Shown in pieces: positions 1 through 12,300 of a DNA stretch of 37,807 nucleotides. Source of the stretch: Silene noctiflora. Taxonomy: Eukaryota > Streptophyta > Magnoliopsida > Caryophyllales > Caryophyllaceae. Position 1 is the stretch's first letter, and each line of letters opens with the position of its first letter. A program made the translations under genes and the position numbers. The stretch spans positions 1-37,807 of the forward strand of contig VHZZ01019149.1 in assembly GCA_009801015.1 (NCBI GenBank), read 5' to 3'. The notes under the pieces are model-generated. The model was not told where the DNA came from. It did no database searches and saw only the letters and a program-made list of their open reading frames with translations.

Positions 1-873
1 TTGTGCCATTGCCGCCCAAAAAGAGGGTTCTTTCCGGTCCTGTCTTGTATAATGGGTTTTTAAAATTATTATATTAAGGAAAGGAACTAGTATAGGAATG
101 TTCCTATGGGGGAGAGTCGTGGCTCGATATGAAGCCCGGGTTTCTAGAATATAAGCGCACTGGCTTTGAGTTAGGTTACCTTCGAACATGAGGAAAAGTC
201 TGATTAAGAGATTGGGCTTGTCTAGTAAGAATTCACCTCAGACTAGGTCTTCCGGTGGAGAGGCCCACTCAAATGTACAGCATAGATTGATTTGAAGTTT
301 TTGCATCGGACGAGGTTACCTCTGTAAAAGATTATCTTTTTCTTATGGGCGCCCGTCTCCCTTTAATTTGCATTTGTAATTGCTGCTCTTTAGCGCAGCT
401 GGAGAAAAATTTATGTAGCTTTAGCGCTTTAGCAGTAGGTATGGCAGCTGAGATTAGACGGCGAGAGATTCTCATCAAGTTGAACTCCTTTCTAAATAAG
501 TTTAAGAAAAAGGGGGTAGGAAATTCAGGATATATCTCGTATAATTGACTTACAAGATGAACAACCGAGTTCAAAGAGCGGGCTGCAGAAAGGAGCTCAA
601 AACAAGGATGTACGCGAACGCAAGAGAATCCATCTTATAATATTGTAAGACAAGCGTCTAACCAAAGAAGAAGCAACCATTTTTATTTCTATTTTTTTTA
701 TTGATGTGTATATAAGGTGGGAACTTCCTTTTCAAGATTGTGGGCAGCTTCATCTATTCATCTACTGTTTTTGTAGTAGGTGGGGCGTCTCGATAGACGA
801 TACGAGATGGTTCGACTAGAAAATTCTCTATCATGTAAACTTATCACACTTATTATGAAGATATGAAATTCTT

Positions 874-921
874 TGTGCTCTTAGCCCTACATTTTCTGGG
901 CACCCGCGGGCTAAGAGCACA
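874..921. repeat. Perfect 14-bp inverted repeat (stem-loop)
   Basis: TGTGCTCTTAGCCC (874-887) and GGGCTAAGAGCACA (908-921) are exact reverse complements separated by 20 nt. This is the longest perfect stem I found in the window. No gene lies next to it. Such stems in plant mitochondria can be transcript 3' ends or relics of lost tRNA or processing elements, but nothing here tells which. Confidence 0.85.
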
Positions 922-2318
922 TGATTTACAAGAAGCAAAAATGTTATCTAAGAAAAAGAAAGTGAACGGATAAGGCCAAACGCTGGCAAGCAGCTATATG
1001 ATAAGTTAAAGAGGAAAGTGATGGTAAAAAAGTACCCTCTATCTACTGAGAAGAGTTCGTAATAATAGATTATATTTTTTAATCAGCATACAAACTGCAG
1101 TTGCTCTACTTAACGGCAAGCGGCAAGCTTGAACTCGAGTTAAGCTATTATGTTATAGAAAGGGAATCCACAAATTCGAAATAACAAAGACCATGAAGCA
1201 AGCAAACATCGGACGAATAGAATAGCCGACCCCCCCTTCCTCTTTGTTTTGTTATAATATACCAAGTGCTGCGATTTATCTCTCAGGGAGTCGTTTCATC
1301 AAAAAGAACACTGTCTCATCTCTATAAGATTTTTAAGTTCGCGGCTATATTCTAATGTTGAAAGGGATAAAACTTGCCAAGATCCTCTGCGCCGAAAGTT
1401 GCTTTTCCTAAATTTATTCTTTAATTGGCTTTTCTTCTACTCGAGAAATCTCGCTCTCTGCTCGCTTCTCTTGTTAACTTTCTTTCTATAATTAATATAG
1501 CTTTCCTGTCTTTGTAATATAGGGAAGGAAGTTCAAACCTCGCTACTTAACTCAAATTTTTCCACACCATCACTTAGGCAGACCTAAGCTCCAAAGAGGG
1601 GTGCGAGCGGAAAGTATATAGCAAGTGAAGGATCATGCGAGGCTATAGGAAGAGGGTTTTAAATAAAAGGCTCAACTAAAGAGGAGTAAAAGAAGAGCAT
1701 CTAAATTAGAATAACATTGGGGTCCGAGAAGCAATGCTCAAAGAAATTAAAGCACTGAAAGAAAGATTTGGAAAATGTTAAAGCTCTTAGTTGACTATCG
1801 CCCCTGTAAAGAAGCGTGTCGGGTACAGCAAGTGGCTTTTATCCATGCAGATGAGTGCTACAGTGAGCGTCTTTACTGAAATCAAAAGGTAAAGTACGCG
1901 CATTGATTCTTATTATAGTATAGCCGCCAGTAAAGGAAATCCTCCAGCCCCCAGTTCCATTCTCCAAGAGTCCAATAGAAGAGTTCTTCTGGTAGGTATA
2001 GTAAATAGCATTGGTGACAGTAAAAGGAATCTTAGAGGCTGTTCTTCCTTATTACGTAATATAATAGAGACATGCTGTCCGCATTTGTCCCAGAAAGATA
2101 TGCCTTGCGCCTTCTCTCCTGAAGCAAACTAAAACTTTTATTGTTGGAAAGTCATCGATATTAGGATGCTTTACTTTCTACTCTCAGACAGAAGTCTCTG
2201 CTGTCTATTATATTTTTCTATGGATCACAAGGGCGATGACTTCCCGCGAACTAGCCTTAATTTTGTTTTATGCTTTATTTGATCGATTTGATGTGGTCAT
2301 GCTTCGAGCGCTTTATAC

Positions 2319-2346
2319 TTATAATAGATCAATCTACCTATTATAA
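2319..2346. repeat. A/T-rich 9-bp inverted repeat
   Basis: TTATAATAG (2319-2327) and CTATTATAA (2338-2346) are exact reverse complements with a 10-nt spacer. An alternative inner stem, TAGAT/ATCTA, uses 2325-2336. It belongs to the set of A/T hairpins scattered through the window; no gene adjoins it. Confidence 0.7.
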
Positions 2347-2356
2347 TAATATAGAG

Positions 2357-2695
2357 TCAAACTCTCTTCATTGCATTTGGCACTTTAGTAGGAACCTTTC
2401 GCATTCTTATTTTCGACCCTCTATAACACGAGAGCACAGTAGGAGTATGGGTGGTCGGCGAAGGAACAAAAAAACTCTTGCATAAACCGTAACATGGTAG
2501 TAAGAATTCAAGTAATGGTAAACCGTAGTCAAGCGGGCAATCCACGGAAAATCCTAATAAATTGACAGTTGTCGGGGTTAACCTTCTTTCGTCGAGTTGA
2601 CAATATGCATCCGGATGGAAAAAAAAAGATAGATCATAATGGGAAAAAGCCTTGAATTCAAGAACACAAGCCCAGCGGAGATAAATGTTCATCAA
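2357..2695 (-). CDS. Hypothetical ORF, 112 aa
   Basis: A mixed-composition frame with a Leu/Pro-rich middle (DYGLPLLEFLLPCYGL) and a basic end. No domain, signal or neighbour supports it. It partly overlaps the A/T hairpin region just upstream of 2357. Probably a chance frame in spacer. Confidence 0.12.
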   Translation of the reverse strand: MMNIYLRWACVLEFKAFSHYDLSFFFHPDAYCQLDERRLTPTTVNLLGFSVDCPLDYGLPLLEFLLPCYGLCKSFFVPSPTTHTPTVLSCYRGSKIRMRKVPTKVPNAMKRV

Positions 2696-3084
2696 AGTTC
2701 TACCTTCCTGATCCCAAACAAGATTTTGTGAACCATATTCTGACGAAGTCGAAGAAAGAGAAAGAAAAGGACATGTTCCTGACGAGTGAAGGTATAATCC
2801 CCCTATTCCTCTCCCTGATGGTATTCTCCCTTCGTCCCTCAGTCGAGCTCTAAAGAACCATAAGGGGCATCTTACTAATGTGAGTTAATGGGATAGGCTC
2901 TGCTTCTTTCTTATCCGTTAAGCCCTGAGTTCTGAGCTAGGAGTTCGGGTTCCTTTCCTTAGCATGCAAGCGTCACATGCAACGTTATACGCCGTCTTCT
3001 CCTAGTTAGTATGTCAAACGAATAGCATTCGAATAAGCTTGCTCCTCAAGGCCGTGCGTACCAATATGCTTTACCTAGGCAGTT

Positions 3085-3121
3085 AGTAAGCTAGCAATAT
3101 AGCTTTTCCAGCTAGCTTGCT
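3085..3121. repeat. 11-bp inverted repeat in a GCTAGC-rich patch
   Basis: AGTAAGCTAGC (3085-3095) pairs with GCTAGCTTGCT (3111-3121) through 11 pairs, one of them a T-G wobble, around a 15-nt loop. The neighbourhood 3080-3160 also repeats CTAGTTAG- and GCTTGCTC-like words, so the patch seems to have grown by local duplication. No gene adjoins it. Confidence 0.7.
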
Positions 3122-6100
3122 CTTGCTAGTTAGTTAACGTAGGTAGTATGTTCCTCAAGCGAAAGGTAGTAGGTACCATGGGCGATAGCGGAGATGCGCT
3201 CAAGGTCAAGCAAGGAAGTAAGGAGGCATACCCAAGCAGCCAGAGGTCAACCAAGCGGAGCCATTGCTCAGCCGTCTTCTTCTTTTTCAGAGACTTTTCT
3301 TCCCGCATTAAAACTCGCAATCCATAAACTATAAGAAGGGGCGACAAAAGGTGAAAGAAAGTGAAGCAGGTTGATCATTTGAAATAATGTAAGTGGTTGA
3401 GACAGCATGTTTAATTACATAGAGAGGACCCCCCGTTTCCAGGTCTCATTACGGCGAGCAGGGGGAGAGGAGGTAGACTGATTGCCCAGAAATACATCTA
3501 GGTTGAACTTCACCCCATTGGCACAAAACATCTTTCTGTTAACACAGCCAGCTCTTTATGATTCGCAGTGTCCTGTCTCGAGATTGTGGTTTTAGCTTAA
3601 GATAGCTTCTTTCGCGCGCGGAACCCTCTTTCTCTTTATTAAGAGCAAAGATTCCGTTTTGATTCTACTTATGGGAAGACCCTTTTCCATGGAAGAATGC
3701 ATCCCTCAAAAGTCCATTTTGTCTTTTTACGTATTCCACAGAATGAATGACAGTAGGGGTGGCTGTCTGGGCTCTTGATTGGGCGAAATATTTGTTGTTT
3801 TTTGGATGGATGATAGACTACATGGACTGCTCGTGCAATACCAGGCTTCGCTTGACTGACAAATGAGTTTGAAATATTTAGGAAACTGTAATGCTACGCT
3901 TAGTCTGAGGAATGCGGTTAAAGATGTCTTCTGTTTCGGTTCAAATGAATTCTAACGGGCAGGTCCTCTCAGTCGAGGTACCAATCTCCTTTCTTTGGTT
4001 GACGTTTATTTATGGTTTGGCCGCGCCAAGGGACGAAACCTCTCTCCTATCATGTTCATCAAAGGGGCATGCACCCGCTCTTGTTTTTGGGAGAGGGCCC
4101 AGCTCTGCATCATCCGTCCTTTCTTTCTATTCCAATGTCATCAGAAAGCGAAGTCGCAGACACAGGCGAAGAAGTCTTAGTTGGTGAAGTTGTTTTGGAG
4201 ATGTTGTAAGGATTAATGATTCCCAAATCCAAATATTCTGCCAATGTATTCATATTTTCAGTAAAGCACTGAGAAAGGAAGCATCAAATGGTAAAGTTTT
4301 CCTGCGGAGGGTTATAGGAATGAAAGACTTGACCGAGACTAAGAGAGAGTAACAGGCTTGAGCACCATTTCTCAATCAGACAAAAGTGAATTACTCTTTT
4401 GGTATTTGATTGCGCAAGTATCCTGCTCGCAGCATCTATCTGTCCATTCTAAGTGATCTATCTAGTCAACAAACACCCTTATGGATCCGCATCCTGTGCA
4501 TTAAGTACCTGTCTTAGCTTTTTTCATCAGGACGACCAATGACCCATTGAAAAGAGACCTTAATGATAGGATGGGGTCCTCATCAATGGATTTTCTAACG
4601 CTAAAAGGCTAATTCATGTTTCGCCCACACAATAAAGGGATAGACTATTTCCTTAACCACCAGCCAGAAGAACAGGCTCGCTTCTACACTTGTCTCAACT
4701 GAAACTGCCGCATCTGTGTATCTTTCTTCGACTGCGTCCTCTTCAACAGGTGCCTTGCCTTATATGTATAAGTAAGAGATCACTAATTTGATGCCTATCT
4801 AAAGAGGGCTCAGAAGTTCTGTTACCCACGACCGGCTTACAGCTAAAGCTGCTTTCCCTCTCTCCTATGCTATATTATGGGGGGTTCCTACCCAAGATAT
4901 TATGATTAATGAATTATACGTCTATAAATTAGAGAACCTTCTTGCCACTTACCCGTCAGCGGGATGCGCTGCTGTTTCTCCTGTGCCTGCGTTAGCTTCT
5001 ACTTCTTTGTTATCGATTAACAGTTTTTATTCTATCAATGGAACTTCGTTCTCATTGGAAACTTCTTGGGACCTTTTCTTGCCTAAGGCTCTTGTTGCTT
5101 GAGCAAGGGCATTATTTTCAATGCCTCAGACACTATGCATCTAACTCGCATTATTATACGAAAGACTTTTTTTCTAAGGAAGGCCAGAGGTTCACTTCCA
5201 CTACTGCTTTGGGAGAATAAGAATCATAAAGAGTATTCTGACCTTCAAAATGGTTCCCACTCTACTAAAGGTAAAGGCTTTCTCTCCGGCAAATGATGCT
5301 TTCGGTGGAAGAAGAGATTCCAGACTCCAATCCTATTTATGGGTCCTTTTTTTCTCTGCTTTGAGGGAAAGCTCTTGATCTTAGCTAACCTTTTTTACCA
5401 ACCCAGGGCCAACAACTTGTTTCACCCAACTTAGACTTGATCAAATGTATTCTGCTAAAAAGTTTAATCGACGAAATTTCGTGTGAAATTAATTTTTTTA
5501 ATAAAGTCGACTTTTTTTGATGTCTTTAGTTCATAAGTGAGATTTAGGACCAGCTATCAAAAGCTCAATGAATGGTTGGAACTTATTATACTATTGAATT
5601 TAGGAGACAAGGAGTAAAAAGAATATTCATAAGCAAAATACTTGTGTTTTGGCAATGACCGATGCTAGAGCGGATGATAGACAGGTAAGAAAGCGGACGC
5701 AACGATCCGGAATCTCGTAAACCGATAATCCTTCCAATGGATTGAAATATCTTGCCTTGGTACTTTTTTTCAGTGGACCAATCACATAAACAAGATTGGG
5801 CGGGCTGACGCGTTTGAAGAAAGTTCATCGTTGATTAATTGGAATTTGAATCAAAGCCAAGGTTTGGTTAGGCAGGAACGGCAGCTGTGTCTGATTACAT
5901 ACATGAATCCAACAGAAGAAGCAGATGCAATCGAGGCTGGGAAAGGTACCAATGAATAAGCTGCTTTATTGGGAATTGTAGGATGGGAAAAAAGCTATTT
6001 CCCTTCTCGAGAAAAAGCCCGGCGCCGTGGTGCCCTAAGCTTACAGCATTTTTTTGAATTGCAATCTTGACATAGGATTTCATCTTCATACTTAAACCAC

Positions 6101-8405
6101 AGAACGAGTCTCTCTCAGTAGGTCTCTCTCGTAAAGATACGTCTAGTTTCTTAGGGCGTTACTTAGATTAAGAGCATTTGCTTTGTAAAAAAGAATGAAC
6201 CCTTTATCCCACCTCTACCCTTGCATATCGCCCAAAGAGGACTTTTCTTTTGAACTTTAATTTTAAAGATGGGTAGGCAAGTATGTTAGCAGCAGTCCTT
6301 TTTTGGCTTCCTAAAGCATCGTCATAAAAAATTGATTGCTTTCCCAAGCTTCATCATTCATATGGACAAAAGCAAGAAAGAATCTTCATTCTATTTCTAT
6401 AATAGAGTACAGTCTGCTCAAAACATGGGTTCTTCGTTTTCCTCTTGCTCGGCGAATTACCTTTATTATTAGTATTCATCTAGTTAGTTCATGGTAAAGG
6501 AAAGGGGGCAAACCCTTTTTCCCTATCAGATTGGTCGAGTCATTTCATACCTTGTTGTTTTAATATTATGCGAGCTTTATATAAGAAAACGTACCCTCCG
6601 GGCCTCTGGAAGGGGAAAGACTACTTCGATCCTTGTTTGATCCTTCTTGGGGTATCTTCATATATAAACAACTCTTAATCTTAATATTTAATAGGATTTA
6701 TTCCTATTTAACAAATGAAGCCGGGACAGGCATCGGGAAGGGTTCTTTAGGGCTACTCACACATAATTTATAACTTAGACAAGGAGGGAGAGTTTATGAA
6801 ATAGCTCTAATTTATATTAGAACAAAGCTACATGACATAAGTGTTAAGTAACAAAAAGTAACGTGGATGGAATGGCATCATCTCATCAGCAGCTTGAACA
6901 AGATCCATATCATAATAATACTTGTGCTTCCTTAAGTGTGACTGCGACGCGCCCCGTTCTGTTTCAGCCAGTATATCATACTAATTATAGGGTCGGATAG
7001 AAATAGGATAAGAAATCATTTAATTATCATTCTCAAAAGGAGCTCCCGGGTTGAACCCCCATATTTTATTTGGATCGAATTGTACTTTGATAATTAAAGA
7101 ATTTAAACTTCTATATAATATCCTACTTTTATTCGTAAATTTGGTATGGATAACTTTAGTTTAATATGGATGGCTTCCTCATATGGACTAAGCTTGTGAA
7201 TGATGATCTTTCCTCGGCAAGCAAGTGAACTAAGAGTTTTGATCCCCTTTCTAAAACGAAAAGAGAATGGCCCTTAATCGGCGGAACTAGTCTTAGTATG
7301 GCTCTTTTTGATTCCCCAATTTAGAAGATACCCCGTGAGCCCCTTCTTTCCGGAATGTAGTTTAGGAAGGGTGTATGCATAGGTGGGCTCTCCCTGACGG
7401 CTGGTATGTGAGCAGCTAATCTCCTACCCTTGAATGAGGCTAATGAGCACCTCGTCCATGAATTTTATTGTATTCTTTCCTCTAATAATAAAGTAAAAGG
7501 AAAGAGCAGTCCTTTTCTTACAGAATGAAGTGAACGACGGGTTTGGGGCGGCAAGCACAATGTTGGGTTCAATAAAATCCCCGGGTTAAGGCCATGATTA
7601 AAGTCTAACCCCTGGGCCTGAAGTCTCCTCTTTTGCTCGGATCTCATCCTCGAAAAAAGCAGCTACTAAGACGATTCGTTTATTTACTTCGAATTTTCTT
7701 CTGCCTGAGCTTTGACTTTCTCAGGGAAGGGCATTTACTTTCTTCTTTTACGGATCTTACTTTATTAATGCTTTTCTTTTACAAGCAGACTCCCACACTA
7801 GTATTTTGGTCAACTGGTTCGGAAAACAAGATTCTCTAAAAATCCAGAGGTAGCAAATACAGCAAAATTACCAGCAATAGTAAAAGACAGAGCTTCTTAA
7901 AGGGCGCGGGGAGCGAGTGCAACAATTCTCCTCTTATATACTAAGATAAAAAAATTTTAAAGCACGCATGAAAAGTTCAAACAAAAGAGAAGACGCTGAT
8001 ACTCCTATGGATCATTTGCCTTTTAAGGAACGACAAGACATAGGAGAAAATTTTGACTTTAATCTATGTATGAATAGTCTATGTAAAAATTTCTAACATA
8101 AAATATATTAGAATGAATTCTTAGCTTACCCGAGCCCATATAAGGACTTTCAGGGTCGAGCAGTTCGTACCTACCTTTCAAAAAAATACTAATAAAAAGT
8201 ATAATTGGATTTAAAAAGGTAAACGAGCGCTACGGAGCAATCGGTCAGGACCAGATGACATGACACAAAGAGAAGGAGAGAAAGGCTTTGACTCTATACC
8301 CTTAGTTATATCCTTTACTTATTCTTTATCTTGAATCAGGGGGATAGCCCAGTGTACCGGCGTTTTTAATAGTAGCCGCGAGTCGAAGACCCGCTTAAAG
8401 GGAAA

Positions 8406-8418
8406 GGGGGGGGGGGGG
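8406..8418. repeat. Run of 13 G
   Basis: An uninterrupted run of 13 G sits in otherwise A/T-rich spacer. Such a run is prone to replication slippage and to sequencing length error, so the exact count is doubtful. No gene is nearby. Confidence 0.8.
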
Positions 8419-9216
8419 AACTCATAGCTTGTATAATAATTAGTACAAGTAAGGTAAGAAATGACTCGAACATTAAGTTAGTGAGAGAAGAGAAGACCAA
8501 AATAGGGGGAGCCGCCCCTTCCTCACGAGTAGAGCAGAACTACAAACCTCGTCTTACTAAAAAGGTTACCTCTTTTCTTCTGGACCGATGTCAACTTTGA
8601 CAACTGCCTTATACTTTTTATATTATACTATAAAGAAAAGAGAATCCAATGACAGCTTTTGGTCCTTGCCCTTTGTAATTGACCCGAGCCAAGGATTGGG
8701 ATTTGAAGCTACTTCATAAAACTAAAATAAAGTAATTTGCTTATATATAATATATGATTGACTCCCCCACACGGCTGTTGTCGTTGTAATTACTGCACCT
8801 CTCTCCTTACGCCTGCTGTTGCTCGGAGAGTCATATCACGTGCTTCGGTCAGAGGGGAGGCCTGCCTTAACTAGATTTCGAAAGAATATAACAATAGCAA
8901 GATTAACTAACTGACTGACACACTAACTAAAATAGACTTGAACGAATTTACAGTTAAGTGAGTTCGGCTTAACTTCCTTAAGTTTAGCTTTAGTTTAGGA
9001 GAGTTTTTGGCCGCGCGAACGCTCCTGCGCCGATGATTTGAAGTTTCAAACTAGTTAGACAGCTCGCACTTTGCACGACCGATCACTTTTCGGACACTTT
9101 CTTTTTCTTTTATTTCTTTATTTCCCCCTTTCTTTACTTTTCCATGGGAATTTTATTATCTTTTTGCTTATGAACAAGGGTGAGAGGATGAGTCCGATTA
9201 AACAGAAGCAGAATTA

Positions 9217-9310
9217 AGGCGAGGGCAAGGTTTGAACCTGCAGTCTTCAGGCATTCTTCCCTTCTATAATATAAGGCCTAATGAGTTATTCCCTTTTTCT
9301 CCACCTCGCA
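9217..9310 (-). pseudogene. trnfM: Initiator tRNA-Met (trnfM)-like gene with enlarged anticodon loop
   Basis: Aligned from memory with plant mitochondrial trnfM (about 74 nt), this 94-nt sequence keeps the whole cloverleaf. The acceptor stem is GCGAGG/CCTCGC (9304-9309 with 9219-9224). Position 1 (T9310) faces C9218 unpaired, as expected of an initiator. The D stem is GAG/CTC. The anticodon stem is TTAGG/CCTGA (9277-9281 with 9247-9251). The segment CCTGAAGACTGCAGGTTC is identical to the functional gene, and the T loop TTCAAAC fits. The D loop is 2 nt longer. The anticodon loop is 25 nt instead of 7 (9252-9276) and has no clear CAT anticodon, so I call it non-functional. It contains TATAATATA (9265-9273), a motif that recurs in the window. 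Two acceptor-stem differences compensate each other (A9306 with T9222), which suggests the copy stayed under selection for a while before the loop expanded. Confidence 0.85.
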
Positions 9311-12300
9311 ACGGGGGAAATAAATCAGCGCAGTTTGCAGGGTATGAATTGAACACTAGCTATAGCCAGGCTTGGACTTGTCTTTAGTAGGAGAAGAAAG
9401 CTCCCGAATAATCTCAGTACTTTCCGGTAAATTAAAGACTAAAGAAAAGTGTTATAAAATTGGAAGTGATGATTTAAGCTTACTTCTTATTCTTTAAGGC
9501 GTTTTACTTGCTGACTTCGCGGAATAATAAATCTAGTTAAGATGCCCCGCTTATTAATTCCGCTTTAGATCTCTAAGGTAAGCTTTCGGCTTTGGATAGA
9601 GCGTAGCCTCGAGGACCAAACAAACCCGCCGACTCCACAGCGAACCCTGGGTTTACTAGATAAAAGTAAAATGTTTTAAGCAAATGAAGCTTCTTATTTA
9701 TGCGCGGTAATTCTATCTAAGTTAAAAAAGGAAGTATGATAAAGCTGAAAATTTAGGTTTTTTATTATTCACATAAAACGAACGGTAGAATTTATAACTT
9801 TATTTTAATAATAGATTTCATGCACTATGCGGGACAGTAAATTCCCTTATCTATAGCATAGGTTTAAAAACATGGATTTTAACTATTGTATTGGATACGA
9901 TACCACCTCTCAAAGAGAGTTCTTACCCGAATTAGGATTTTTTTTTTTAGAAATAGGAAAGAATTCCGTTTCCTGATGTGGCTTAATTTTCCTTTACCCT
10001 TTACCATAGAATGAGGATCTTTTCCATTGTCCGTTGTAATTTCCGTGTTTTACCAACCTCGTTTCAAGCTCTGAGTTTTAAAACTGGGAATTACGTCTCA
10101 ACCCGAACGAAAGGAAAACAGACTCTCTATCCACGCGCCTTTTCCTATGCGATCCTTTTGCGGCCTATCTTCTTTGTTCTCTCACTCCGATTATTCTTAT
10201 TTTAGTTGGTACGCTGCCTATCCTTCTCCTGTTCAATGACGCTAATTCAAATGATTAGCTTTCCTACTAATAGCAATTGCTTCATGCTATACCCAACCAA
10301 GAGGATTTCACATGCAAATTAGAAAAAAAAGCCTACCTATCTTCGAATGTATCCACTTCTTATGGTTACGATATGTCAATCTGAGTCCTAATATGACATC
10401 ATTCTCATCTTTCTCGTCCTTGCGCTTTCACTTTTGCTTTTTTCTAGGGCCCGTAGGTTTTATTATATTCCACCCAAAAACCTGTACTGAACTGACTGAG
10501 CCCCTGAGTTAGTCGATCCTTTATAAACAAAAAAAGTTAGTTTAGGGGAACCTTCCAACATACATATAGAGGAGAGAAGGAAACCAGTTTCCAGCTCCGG
10601 CCAAGGACGAAACTACATCATTCACTGATGATTCCACTAACGAAGCATTCTCTTCCCCCAGAAAGAAAGGTTGAGCATGAGGTTGAAGATGCGAATGAGA
10701 CGGAAGCTTATCTTGATGATCGAGAAATCCCGCCTTATTATATTATGTAAGATACCTAGTTGGTTTTTATTAGAACGAGGGGCCGTTGCTTCATAAACCC
10801 CCTCGCAACAGGGGACAGGAGGATAACTTGGGTCAACGAATAGATTGGTAGCACTAGACATGTGGGCAGATAGCATGATAAATTGGACGGGACTTACTCC
10901 CTACTGCTTGGTCTCATGTTCTTAAAAAGGAAGCAAGCTACTTCCCCAGGGCCACGTGAAAATCTTCTTCGTGGAAAGCCCTAAGATGAGGGCACTCTAG
11001 TCCTCGTTGACTCTGACGCCTTCGATCTAGTAGAATTGGTGGATGACTCCGGATGCTTAGTAAGAAATTCAGTAATGAGACCCCTGCTTTCTTCCTATCT
11101 TTGTTGCAGAAGGAGAGACGGAAGGAAAAAAAGAAAAGGGAAAAGGAAAGGCTTGGTCCCTTGAAAAAGCCGGAGCTAGATAAAAAAAGTTCCGATCAAT
11201 CTATGCTATCTTGTTTGGTTTGACTCGTCCTGTATACTACGCTCGCCAACACACCCCGCTTTGTTTCATTCTTTTACTCGTTCTCTAACATAAGCCTGTT
11301 AAAGTACAGGAAAGCCGTTTTGGTCGGAGACAACTCCTCTTATTTCGAGCCTTAATACGAATGCAAGAAAGGGCATAAGCTCCTCCTGTGCGACTGCTTG
11401 AGCAAGAAGCGACCTTTATCTTTTTCATCTTCGATCGGAGGAACATCTTTGATTGCATCTGCTGTATGCGTTTCAAGGCTATAAGTCGCCTTCGCTCCTT
11501 TAATAGATGATGGGAATAGATACATCAAGTGACGTAAGCTTGCCGACTCCTTAAGGTCGGGTTGGTACGAAATGAGCAAAGTATCCTGCTTGTTTGCTTG
11601 GACGATAGGAAGCTGTCACTAACGTGCCACATCCAGAATTTTTTTTAACCCCAGCACCGCCTTTAAGATAGAAATTTCAACTTATGAAACCGCGGGCATT
11701 TACGCACCTTGTTATAATGAGTACTTGCGCCGCTCTAATGATAGGCATATTCCGAGCTTCCTACTATTGAGGCTATTTAAAGCTCGAAGGAGGAATGAAA
11801 TATTCGACCAATAATATAATTATAATAAGGAATTGGTCTTTCACCCCAAAGCATATACTACACTTATAAATTTAAGGCCCTCGTGAAACTCGATCGACTA
11901 CTATAATAAAGAAGAGGGTAGAATGCGGTTTAATTTGTTGTTTGCGTCCTCTGCCCGCTCGTTCTGGTAGAAGTTTTCTATCTTCCCCTAGAGCGAAACC
12001 CCCCTTTAAAGGAGGCATTAATTAGAAACCTTTTTGATACCTTCATTCATTGAAGTCTTTTCTTACACCGAAAGGCCAGCTGACGATGTTTAGATCATAC
12101 GCACCGGATACAAGGCAGTTCCAAAGGAAGCAAATGGGGCTGTTTAAGAAGCAAGATCTAAGCTAGTCTTATCCGGGCCAGTTGACTTCGTCGACTCAGC
12201 AATTAAAGTGGTTCATCTTGAATCAACTTCTTAAAAAGTTGTGAAGTTTTGCTTTTATTCCAAGGAAAAAAAGATAAAGATTAATAAATAAGTTTTCAAA

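Larger units (their letters stand above)
1..9216. other. Gene-free spacer, left part
   Basis: Apart from the inverted repeats, the G run and the one weak ORF listed separately, I see no gene, rRNA or intact tRNA here. Frames are short and mostly overlap each other, as expected by chance. The word TATAATATA or its complement occurs at 1253-1261, 8619-8627 and 8746-8754. A 7-bp inverted repeat, AGTTAAG/CTTAACT, lies near 8950-8975. No plastid gene or tRNA could be recognised by eye. Confidence 0.6.

Noticed and set aside
3912-4209. Three overlapping plus-strand frames of 61-91 codons
   Set aside because: Mutual overlap without motif or conserved context; typical chance frames.
7040-7070. tRNA T-arm-like GGGTTGAACCCCC
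   Set aside because: No matching acceptor, D or anticodon stems around it.
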